From an uncultured Bacteroidales bacterium (GTDB lineage Bacteria; Bacteroidota; Bacteroidia; Bacteroidales; F082): a stretch of 64,000 nucleotides of DNA. The stretch spans positions 126,525-190,524 of the forward strand of contig CAJOEP010000007.1 in NCBI GenBank assembly GCA_905233445.1, given 5' to 3'. Below the pieces are notes generated by a model. The model did not search any database, was not told where the DNA came from, and worked only from the letters and a program-made list of their open reading frames with translations. This document shows positions 41,459 through 48,811 of this stretch, one piece after another; position 1 is the first letter of the stretch, and each line of letters opens with the position of its first letter. The translations under genes were made by a program, and so were the position numbers.

Positions 41459-43363
41459 TTCACCCCATTTGTCGATTAAGTATTGCAAATCTTCTTTCTT
41501 TTTGCCGTAAGACCAGTAGAAGTTGTCATCGACTTTGACTTCGGGATGGGCGGCGGGGTTTGCCATAATTTCATCTAAATCAGCGAGTTCCTTCTCGAGG
41601 GCATCGATTTGCTCTTCAAGTTTTTTTATTTCCTTTTCAACGCGGCGTTTCTCACGGTCATCGGCTTTTTTAGCCTCGTAGTCGATCTTGTTTTGTGAAA
41701 CGACTGGTGCCTGTTGCTGCTGAACTTTCTGTTTGCGGTTCAAATCGTCGAGCTCTTTGAGGCGTTTTTCCTCGAGAAAATCATAGATATCGCCAATATA
41801 TTCCTTGATATGCGGCTTTTTGAACTCGTAAACCTTAGTTGTCAAGCCCTGCAGGAAATCGCGGTCGTGGGAGACTACGATGAGGGTGCCGTCGAACTGC
41901 AGAAGTGCCGACTTCAGGATGTCTTTCGAGAGCATATCGAGATGGTTGGTAGGCTCGTCGAGAACCAGCAGATTTGTTGGGAAAAGCAGCATTTTTGCCA
42001 ATGAGAGTCGCGCTTTTTCGCCACCTGAAAGCACCTTCACCTTTGTGTCGATTGTCTCGCCGCTGAACAGGAACGCACCGAGCAGCGATTTCACCTTCAC
42101 GCGCATGTCGCCGACAGCGACGTCGTCTAAAGTCTCGAACACAGTCTTGTCAGGGTCAAGCATATCCTGTTGATTCTGAGCGTAATAGCCGATTTTAACC
42201 TCATGACCGAGCTTCACATCGCCAGTATGGTCGAGCACGCCGCAGATTATCTTCGCCAGAGTGGATTTTCCTTCGCCGTTGCGGCCGACAAAAGCTATCT
42301 TCTCCCCTCTCGGAATAAGCAAATTGATATCGTTGAGGATGTTTTTTTCGCCGTACGATTTCGAGACATGGCTCAGTTCGAGTGTCACCTTGCCGGAATG
42401 CGGCGCAGGCGGGAACTTGAAGTGCATCACCGACTTGTCGCGGTCGTCAATCTCGACGATGTCCATCTTTTCAAGCTGTTTCACTCGCGATTGCACCTGT
42501 TTCGCCTTCGTTGCTTTATATCGGAAACGCTCGATAAATGCTTCTATCTCCTTTATCTCGCGTTGCTGGTTGTCGAAAGCAGCTTTTTGCATGTCGATAC
42601 GCTCCTCGCGACGCTCCACAAACTCGGTGTAAGCGCATTTGTAGTCGTAAATCTTGCCACCCGAAATCTCTATGGTTCGTATTGTAATATGGTCGAGGAA
42701 GGCGCGGTCGTGCGACACCATGAAGATAGCGCCGTAGTAGTTTTTCAGATAGCCTTCGAGCCACTGGATTGACTCGATGTCGAGGTGGTTGGTAGGCTCG
42801 TCGAGAAGCAGCAATTGTGGCTTTTTCATAAGAATCTTGGCAAGCTCCACGCGCATCTGCCAGCCGTTGCTGAACTCGTTCATGGCGCGTGTCATATCCT
42901 CGTGGTCGAAGCCGAGACCAACGAGAATCTGCTCCGCCTCGCCTTCTGCCGAGTGGCCGCCGATAAGGGTCAGACGCTCGTTCAAGGCGCTCATTCTTTC
43001 GCAAAGCTTCTGATAACTATCGCTTTCATAATCAGTACGTTGCGAAAGTTCATCTTGAAGCTGCGCGAGTTTTTTCTCAATCTGGTGAAACTCCTCGAAA
43101 GCCGTCATCGTCTCTTCGAGAACGGTCTTGGTTGAATGTATGTTCTTTTCCTGCGGCAGATAGCCGATTGTGACATCGTCGGACATCACCACGTCGCCGT
43201 GCGAAGGCTGTTCGAGACCGGCAATTATTCGGATAAGCGTGGTTTTTCCGGCGCCGTTTTTGCCGACAAGACCGATGCGGTCCTTCTCCCGAATCATGAA
43301 ATTGATGTCGGTGAAGAGGTCATGACCGGTGAAATGTATGCTCAGATTCTGGATTGAAATCAT
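41447..43363 (-). CDS. ABC-F family ATP-binding protein
   Basis: 638 residues, two ABC ATPase domains without membrane parts. Domain 1: Walker A GKNGAGKTTL, signature FSNGWQMRVELAK, Walker B LLLLDEPTNHLD. Domain 2: GRNGEGKSTLA, LSGGEKARLSLAK, LLVLDEPTNHLD. A positively charged linker (about residues 240-310) and a C-terminal coiled coil (545-625) are typical of Uup/YdiF-type ABC-F proteins that act on ribosomes. It overlaps the stop of the endonuclease gene upstream by four bases. Confidence 0.94.
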   Translation of the reverse strand: MISIQNLSIHFTGHDLFTDINFMIREKDRIGLVGKNGAGKTTLIRIIAGLEQPSHGDVVMSDDVTIGYLPQEKNIHSTKTVLEETMTAFEEFHQIEKKLAQLQDELSQRTDYESDSYQKLCERMSALNERLTLIGGHSAEGEAEQILVGLGFDHEDMTRAMNEFSNGWQMRVELAKILMKKPQLLLLDEPTNHLDIESIQWLEGYLKNYYGAIFMVSHDRAFLDHITIRTIEISGGKIYDYKCAYTEFVERREERIDMQKAAFDNQQREIKEIEAFIERFRYKATKAKQVQSRVKQLEKMDIVEIDDRDKSVMHFKFPPAPHSGKVTLELSHVSKSYGEKNILNDINLLIPRGEKIAFVGRNGEGKSTLAKIICGVLDHTGDVKLGHEVKIGYYAQNQQDMLDPDKTVFETLDDVAVGDMRVKVKSLLGAFLFSGETIDTKVKVLSGGEKARLSLAKMLLFPTNLLVLDEPTNHLDMLSKDILKSALLQFDGTLIVVSHDRDFLQGLTTKVYEFKKPHIKEYIGDIYDFLEEKRLKELDDLNRKQKVQQQQAPVVSQNKIDYEAKKADDREKRRVEKEIKKLEEQIDALEKELADLDEIMANPAAHPEVKVDDNFYWSYGKKKEDLQYLIDKWGELAM

Positions 43364-44409
43364 TGCACTACGACTTTTTTAAGTACGGAATTGCCGTTTT
43401 GTGAGACGATATTCATGAAATAGATGCCGCTGTTGAAGCCGCACACGTCAATTGACGACTGCTCGTCGGAATCTGTAACATCAAGAGTGAGAATGAGTTG
43501 CCCCATCGCATTGTACATATAAACAGCTTCGAGATTCTCGCCTTTGATGTTTACTGTTGATGTCGTAGGATTTGGCCAAACAGTTACCACAATGCATTCA
43601 TTTTCCTCGACGTCCCAATGCGGATCCCATATTTTATTGGCAAACTCAGGATAATCGACAAACGGGTTACGGTTGCCCTGAATGCCATACACGGCGTTGT
43701 TGCGGTTGATTTCTTTCTCTGAAACCGGATCTTCCTCGTGCCAGCGCAGAAGCATCGTCATCGCCCAGTCTTTGATGAGTGATTTGTTAGTCATATCGGA
43801 GGTACTCCAGCCGCTGTCTTCCTGGTAGTAGCGCACGCTGACGTACATGAGGGCGCGTGCGATATCGCCTTTATAATCGTCGATTGGTTCGAACACTGTG
43901 CCACTATAACCGCTGACTGTGTTGTTTCCGAGTTTTCCACCGTTTCGCGATGTCCAAGTAGCATTCCCGACCTCTCCGAAAGCATAGTTTCCACGTTTGT
44001 TATTGACCCAGCCATCGGTAGGATAAACATGATGAAGGTCAGTCTTTTCTGTAGCATCATTACTCGTCCACGACTGTGCCCAGAGGTGCTCGCGGTTGTA
44101 GCAGTCGCCTTCGCCGTTGTAGCTTCCGCATTGGTCGGTGCCTAAAACAAATTGATAAGGTGGCGTGCCATTGGGTACATCAGAATAAATATCCCAAACA
44201 AAATTGGTTCCCGGCTTCTTATCTGTTTGATAGTAAGAGTCCCACAGTCCACCATAAGAAGTATGATTATCGTTCTTAATTATGCTATGCAGTTTTGTCT
44301 TCAACGCATTTCCAGTGAGGCCTTCAGTGCCGTTGTAATACCCTTGAGGCTGGGCATTGATGGTTACAGCTGCAAGTAAGAGAACTAATAATATGTATAA
44401 TCTTTTCAT
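43360..44409 (-). CDS. Secreted endonuclease I-family nuclease with T9SS sorting domain
   Basis: 349 residues. Signal peptide to about TINAQ, then the endonuclease I (EndA/NucM) domain with NREHLWAQSW, KTDLHHVYPTDGWVNNKRGNY and NAVYGIQGNRNPFVDYPE, carrying the beta-beta-alpha metal-site His/Asn residues. A ~75-residue T9SS type A domain ends the protein (VVTVWPNPTTSTVNIKGENL ... GIYFMNIVSQNG). It would degrade extracellular DNA or RNA for nutrients. The start is the ATG at 44409; the TTG two codons upstream is rejected. Confidence 0.92.
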   Translation of the reverse strand: MKRLYILLVLLLAAVTINAQPQGYYNGTEGLTGNALKTKLHSIIKNDNHTSYGGLWDSYYQTDKKPGTNFVWDIYSDVPNGTPPYQFVLGTDQCGSYNGEGDCYNREHLWAQSWTSNDATEKTDLHHVYPTDGWVNNKRGNYAFGEVGNATWTSRNGGKLGNNTVSGYSGTVFEPIDDYKGDIARALMYVSVRYYQEDSGWSTSDMTNKSLIKDWAMTMLLRWHEEDPVSEKEINRNNAVYGIQGNRNPFVDYPEFANKIWDPHWDVEENECIVVTVWPNPTTSTVNIKGENLEAVYMYNAMGQLILTLDVTDSDEQSSIDVCGFNSGIYFMNIVSQNGNSVLKKVVVQ

Positions 44410-44791
44410 ATTCAATAATTTAAAGATTCAAAATTTAATATTTATAGATTCAATACACCATTTTTTCACAACGGTCGATGATAGTATCCACATAACGTCG
44501 CGCTTCTGCAATTGGGTCTTTTTGTTTCATAGCTTTTACTTTTCAATTCAAAAAAAACAATTATTATGATTTCCGATGCAAAGTTACGATTAAAAATCGA
44601 ACTGAGTATGACGATTTGAGAAAAATTTGCGGTTTTTGGATTTTTTTAACTCATTTTGCAGGAAAATGACAAGTTTTGTTAAAAAAAATTGACAACAAAA
44701 GCCGTTAAGGCAGCCGCTATAGTATGAAGTTATCTCCGACGCGAGGCTTCGTCATCCTCCGCGCCTGTTGCTCAAAATCAACTATGATATG
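44410..44791. other. Intergenic region, 382 bp
   Basis: Between the endonuclease I gene and the Sel1-FGE lipoprotein gene. It holds one 26-codon frame (44450-44530), AT-rich tracts and a weak GCC-TTAAC-GGC hairpin near 44699-44709, read on the minus strand as a possible terminator for the lipoprotein gene. No other structure is apparent. Confidence 0.5.
44450..44530 (-). pseudogene. 26-codon ORF, possible remnant of a DUF5618-like gene
   Basis: Reads MKQKDPIAEARRYVDTII then ends after DRCEKMVY. The start resembles the N-terminus of small helical Bacteroidales proteins (DUF5618-like, about 120 residues), but the rest is missing. It may equally be chance. It lies upstream of the endonuclease I gene on the same strand. 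Confidence 0.3.
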
Positions 44792-46546
44792 CTAATTGTC
44801 TGCGGCCAAGCGGAAGCCCAGAATGATGTACCCGTTGTCTTGGGTGCGGTAGTCCCGATTCGATACTCGGCAGTGCTTCGCGTAGTAGTTCCAACCGCCA
44901 CCACGGCACACGCGGCTAGAGCCTGTAGAATGCCCATGTGGATTCGTTTGACTTCCACTGCTATAGTTTCCGTACCAGTCCTGGCACCACTCCCAAACAT
45001 TGCCTGTCATGTCGTAGATACCGAGTTCATTAGGCGATTTCGTCCCCACAGGATGTGTCATGCTTCCGCTGTTACTTGTGTACCACGCAACATTGTCAAT
45101 ACTATTGCTGCCGCTGAATTTGTAACCGTTACTCTTGTTTCCACCTCTTGCCGCATACTCCCATTCCGCCTCGGTTGGCAAACGGAACGTTTGACCCGTT
45201 TTCCCTGTAAGCCATTTGCAGAAAGCCTTAGCGTCATTCCAACTCACATGTATAACCGGATGATTATCCTCCGAACTATTTCTTACAGAACCATTGGCAT
45301 TGCATTTCCAGTTTACGCCGTTTTTTTTCTCCCATGTTGACCCTGTCCATACCCACGACCATCCTTCTTTATCGGCATCTGTCCTGTAATTTGTTTCATT
45401 TACAAATTCTCTAAAAACACCAACAGTAACTTCGAATTTTCCGATGTAGTAATCACTCAATGTAACAATGTGCGCAGGTTTTTCATCATCCTCACAATCA
45501 CCACCTTGTTCAGAGGTTCCTCCCATTGTAAACGTGCCACCTTTAACAGCTATCATCTCAAACGATACGCCGTTAACGGTGAAGGTCTTGTTATGAAAAG
45601 CCTCCTCATAGGCTTTTTTTCTAGCCTCTTCTGCTGCTTTTGCTTCAGCTTCTGCTTTCGCCTTTACCTTGGCTTCCGCTTTCGCCAAATTCCTCAAAGC
45701 CTCCTTCGCATCCTCATTGCCTTGGTCGGCGGCTTTCTGCCACCAATATTTTGCATCCTTCACGCTTTTTGTGACACCTATGCCTTGGTAATATATGGTT
45801 CCCATATAATTCTGTGCCTGTGCATGGCCATTTTCGGCAGCTCTACGAAACCATTTCACGGTTTTGTCAACATCCGGTTTTATTTTCAAATCTTTATTTC
45901 CTTTGTTATATAGCTCGCCAATTCCGAACTGCGCTTCAGCAAGAGATAAACCACTTGCTTTACGTAGCATCTCAACTGCGTTGTCATCACTCTTAGATAC
46001 TCCCCAACCTTCAAGATACATTACAAACAATATGCTTTGCGCTTCTTTTGCCAAGTCCCCACCTTTTTTTTCAACTTTTAACAATAATTCCGCGGCTTTA
46101 TTGAAATCCTGCGGGACACCTTTACCGTCAGCATAAAGACTTGCCAACACATACTGTGCGTCAACCATATCGTAAGCTGCCGCCCTTTTTGCCCATTTTG
46201 CAGCTTTTTCATAATCTTGTGGTACTCCAACACCGCCATAATACATGACAGCCAGCATGTTTTGAGCTTCAGGATAGTCTTTTTCGGCAGATTTTTTCAG
46301 CCATTCGGCAGATGTCTCATGGTCTTCTTCAACACCAAGTCCGTTCAAATAAAGATCGGCTATATTGTATTCAGCCTCGGCATTGCCTTTTTCGGCAGCT
46401 TTCTGGAAGCATGCCATTGCCTCGGTGTAATTCTCGTTTTCAACATGGTTCTTGCCTTGTTCAACAAGCTCTTCAGGTGTCGGACCGCATGCCGTCATTC
46501 CCAAAACGGCAATCAAAACGATAATAAGTAGTTTTTCATGATACAA
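44792..46546 (-). CDS. Lipoprotein with Sel1-like repeats and C-terminal FGE-sulfatase domain
   Basis: About 584 residues. Lipoprotein signal with lipobox GMTAC. Residues 25-310 are Sel1/TPR-like repeats (A-A-E-x-G-N-A-x-A-Q pattern, e.g. KAAEKGNAEAEYNIADLYLNG). A charged Ala/Glu/Lys coiled coil (about 310-345) leads to an FGE-sulfatase/C-lectin fold (345-584): MIAVKGGTFTMGG, RLPTEAEWEYAARGG, GNVWEWCQDWYG and the final CRGGGWNYYAKHCRVSNRDY stretch with GFRLA. The frame has no ATG: it opens with TTG, while an ATG 10 bases downstream is out of frame by one base (A5 instead of A6). -7 element TAATTTTG at about 46559-46566. The end of the FGE domain resembles variable regions of diversity-generating retroelements; no reverse transcriptase is in the window. 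Confidence 0.85.
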   Translation of the reverse strand: MYHEKLLIIVLIAVLGMTACGPTPEELVEQGKNHVENENYTEAMACFQKAAEKGNAEAEYNIADLYLNGLGVEEDHETSAEWLKKSAEKDYPEAQNMLAVMYYGGVGVPQDYEKAAKWAKRAAAYDMVDAQYVLASLYADGKGVPQDFNKAAELLLKVEKKGGDLAKEAQSILFVMYLEGWGVSKSDDNAVEMLRKASGLSLAEAQFGIGELYNKGNKDLKIKPDVDKTVKWFRRAAENGHAQAQNYMGTIYYQGIGVTKSVKDAKYWWQKAADQGNEDAKEALRNLAKAEAKVKAKAEAEAKAAEEARKKAYEEAFHNKTFTVNGVSFEMIAVKGGTFTMGGTSEQGGDCEDDEKPAHIVTLSDYYIGKFEVTVGVFREFVNETNYRTDADKEGWSWVWTGSTWEKKNGVNWKCNANGSVRNSSEDNHPVIHVSWNDAKAFCKWLTGKTGQTFRLPTEAEWEYAARGGNKSNGYKFSGSNSIDNVAWYTSNSGSMTHPVGTKSPNELGIYDMTGNVWEWCQDWYGNYSSGSQTNPHGHSTGSSRVCRGGGWNYYAKHCRVSNRDYRTQDNGYIILGFRLAADN

Positions 46547-46597
46547 TGTATTTAAACTGCAAAATTAGGAAATGATTTTGGAAAATGCAAAAAAAAT

Positions 46598-46630
46598 GGG
46601 ATTCCTCGCTGCGTTCGGAATGACAACGGG
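46598..46630 (-). terminator. Repeat-derived terminator of the MntP-like gene
   Basis: On the minus strand ATTCC and GGAAT form a short stem around GAACGCAGCGA, followed by a T-run. The bases belong to the CGTCATTCCGAAC...GAGGAATC dispersed family, related to 20940-20974. Confidence 0.65.
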
Positions 46631-47170
46631 CTAAATGATCGCCACGATGCCAGTGGCGAGTATCGCTAAGGCTGAAACGAAATTTAACAGACTGTTAATC
46701 AATAACTTGGTTTGTGAAAATTTGGTTCCGATTCCGATGAATCCCCAAATAAGCGAGATTCCTATTATATATAAAGGTGTGATTTTTCCAAATAAAGGCA
46801 AAAATGCAGCATCAGCTATCAATCCGGCGATTAAAGCATTGATACCCAAGGCGATAGATAAGATTATCAACTGTTTTGGTTTGTCGATAAGGAAAAGGTT
46901 CTTTCCGTTTTTGATTTTCAGTGTGTCCATCACCATTCTGAAAGCTATCATGAAACAAATGAGGAGGACGATGACTTTGGCATAGCCAACGAATTTATAC
47001 ATAAAAGTGCCGCCAAGCAGCGAGCCGAGCCAATAAAGGAGCCCCTGCCCTGCCGATAACGCCAACACAAAAAGCATGTTACGCCACCAACCGTTCTTTT
47101 TCTCGACGTTAAAGGCGGTGGAGGCGACGCAGACGCAGAATGTTAACGCTATGACGAATACGTAATACAT
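46631..47170 (-). CDS. MntP-like manganese efflux family membrane protein
   Basis: 179 residues, six hydrophobic segments (about 2-20, 30-52, 56-78, 98-120, 125-145, 155-177). The arrangement of two three-helix halves, short loops and the NGLLYWLGSLLGG-type second helix fits MntP/CadD-like efflux proteins, which export Mn2+. The paired Asp/Asn metal ligands are less obvious than in E. coli MntP (IDKPKQ... and IADAAFLPLF), so substrate is inferred. The gene sits 6 bp from the heptad array that ends tnaA. Confidence 0.62.
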   Translation of the reverse strand: MYYVFVIALTFCVCVASTAFNVEKKNGWWRNMLFVLALSAGQGLLYWLGSLLGGTFMYKFVGYAKVIVLLICFMIAFRMVMDTLKIKNGKNLFLIDKPKQLIILSIALGINALIAGLIADAAFLPLFGKITPLYIIGISLIWGFIGIGTKFSQTKLLINSLLNFVSALAILATGIVAII

Positions 47171-47175
47171 TTTTC

Positions 47176-47251
47176 AGTTGGCAGTTACCAGTTAGCAGTT
47201 ACCAGTTGGGCAAAATGTTAACTGGTAACTGCAAACTGCAAACTGGTAACT
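47176..47251. repeat. Heptad array hairpin between tnaA and the MntP-like gene
   Basis: Five direct heptads (AGTTGGC, AGTTACC, AGTTAGC, AGTTACC, AGTTGGG; 47176-47210) face five inverted ones (AACTGGT, AACTGCA, AACTGCA, AACTGGT, AACT; 47220-47251) across a 9-nt loop. The inverted arm covers the tnaA stop codon. Probable terminator of tnaA. Confidence 0.85.
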
Positions 47252-48626
47252 ATTTAAGGCGTTTAAACTGGCAGGTGAAGTGACGCATCAGTTCAGCTTC
47301 CCAGGTGATTTCCAAACCACGTTTGATGGTGTCGCGGCGGTCGTAAACGTTCTTAAGAGCGGCTGCGATGACGTCCATGTGGTTGTTGGTGTAAACACGG
47401 CGTGGGATGCAGAGACGCACGAAGTCGTTGCCACCGAAACGGTTCTCACGTGTGACAGGGTCACGGTCGGCGAGGACGTAACCGATTTCGCAAGCGCGGA
47501 TACCGGCTTCGAGGTAGAGCTCGCATGTCAAGGTCTGAGCCGGGAACTCTTCCTTAGGGATGTTGGTCAAAACCTTGTCGGCATCGACGAAGATAGCGTG
47601 GCCACCTGCAGGACGCTGGTAAGGAATGCCGTATTCATCCAATTTTGAAGCGAGGTAGTGCACCTGTTTGATACGTGTCTCGACCATGTCGAATTCGATG
47701 TTTTCCTTCAAACCGACGGCGAGAGCGTCCATATCACGGCCGTTCATACCACCGTAGGTGAGGAAGCCTTCGAACGGGATGCAGAACAACTTGGCGCCTT
47801 CGTACCAGTCCTTCTTATTTGTTGCGATGAAGCCGCCCATGTTGACGAGAGCGTCTTTCTTTGCTGACATTGTCATTGAGTCGGCATAGCTGAACATCTC
47901 TTTCACGATCTCGCGGAGGGTCTTGTTTTCGTAACCTTTCTCGCGTGTCTTGATGAAATATGCGTTCTCGATGAAACGTGCACTGTCGATGTTGACCGGC
48001 ACGCCGTATTTATGGCAGAGTGCGCAGGTCTCGCGGATGTTCTGCATTGAAACAGGCTGTCCACCGACGGTGTTGTTTGTCACTGTCAGGACGAAGAACG
48101 GGACGTTGCCTTTGTTCTCTTTCAAAATCTTCTCGAGTTTTTCGAGGTCGACATTGCCTTTGAAAGGAGCTTCGAGCTGTGTGTCGTAAGCCTCACGCAC
48201 TGTGACGTCGATAGCGAATGCCTTACGGCTCTCGATATGACCCTTTGTTGTATCGAAGTGAGCGTTGCCCGGGATAATCTGACCTGGCTTCACGAGATAT
48301 GAGAACAGCACGTTCTCAGCTGCGCGACCCTGGTGTGTTGGGATAACGTATTCAAAACCAGTGAGTTCGGTGATGGTGTCTTTCATGTGATAGAATGAAC
48401 GAGCACCGCCGTAGCTCTCGTCGCCCATCATCATGGCGCTCCACTGACGGTCGCTCATGGCGCCTGTGCCAGAGTCGGTCAGGAGGTCGATATAGACGTA
48501 GTCGCTCTTCAGCATAAACACATTCTGATGGGCTTCGTTGAGCCACTTCTCACGTTGTTCGCGAGTGGATTTCTTGATAGGTTCAACCATCTTGATTTTC
48601 CACGCTTCTGCAAATGGTAATTCCAT
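47250..48626 (-). CDS. tnaA: Tryptophanase (L-tryptophan indole-lyase)
   Basis: 458 residues, fold-type I PLP lyase giving indole, pyruvate and ammonia. The PLP Lys is in MSAKKDALVNMGG; IDLLTDSGTGAMSD, IPTHQGRAAEN, VTNNTVGGQPVSMQN, NIDSARFIENAYFIK and IRACEIG mark the tryptophanase branch rather than tyrosine phenol-lyase, which has an Arg in the last motif (ERG). The sequence is of the Bacteroides type. The ATG at 48626 is used; an upstream TTG is rejected. Promoter TACCTTTG at 48697-48704. No TnaC leader peptide or tnaB permease is visible next to it. Confidence 0.95.
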   Translation of the reverse strand: MELPFAEAWKIKMVEPIKKSTREQREKWLNEAHQNVFMLKSDYVYIDLLTDSGTGAMSDRQWSAMMMGDESYGGARSFYHMKDTITELTGFEYVIPTHQGRAAENVLFSYLVKPGQIIPGNAHFDTTKGHIESRKAFAIDVTVREAYDTQLEAPFKGNVDLEKLEKILKENKGNVPFFVLTVTNNTVGGQPVSMQNIRETCALCHKYGVPVNIDSARFIENAYFIKTREKGYENKTLREIVKEMFSYADSMTMSAKKDALVNMGGFIATNKKDWYEGAKLFCIPFEGFLTYGGMNGRDMDALAVGLKENIEFDMVETRIKQVHYLASKLDEYGIPYQRPAGGHAIFVDADKVLTNIPKEEFPAQTLTCELYLEAGIRACEIGYVLADRDPVTRENRFGGNDFVRLCIPRRVYTNNHMDVIAAALKNVYDRRDTIKRGLEITWEAELMRHFTCQFKRLK

Positions 48627-48696
48627 GATATTCAATATTTTAATTTAAAAATTCAAAGATTTAAAGATTTAAAATTCCTTATTACTAAAAGGTGTG

Positions 48697-48704
48697 CAAA
48701 GGTA
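48697..48704 (-). promoter_or_regulatory. -7 promoter element of tnaA
   Basis: Minus-strand TACCTTTG, about 70 bases before the tnaA ATG. The leader carries repeated AAATCTTT tracts. Confidence 0.65.
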
Positions 48705-48811
48705 CGATTTATTTTTGGATTGGCAAAATTTCTTTTATTAAATTTTTTTAATTTTTTTATTCATTTTTCAAAAAAAAATTGTTATTTTTGCAAGTTAAAA
48801 TTCATTTGACA

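Noticed and set aside
42170..42772. 200-codon plus-strand frame inside the ABC-F gene
   Set aside because: Overlaps an intact ABC-F domain with all ATPase motifs on the other strand.
44792..46546. Complete diversity-generating retroelement
   Set aside because: Only a candidate target gene is present. No reverse transcriptase, accessory protein or template repeat is visible in 64 kb.
47250..48626. Tyrosine phenol-lyase instead of tryptophanase
   Set aside because: The diagnostic Arg segment of tyrosine phenol-lyase (MERG) is replaced by ACEIG, and the DSARF motif fits tryptophanase.
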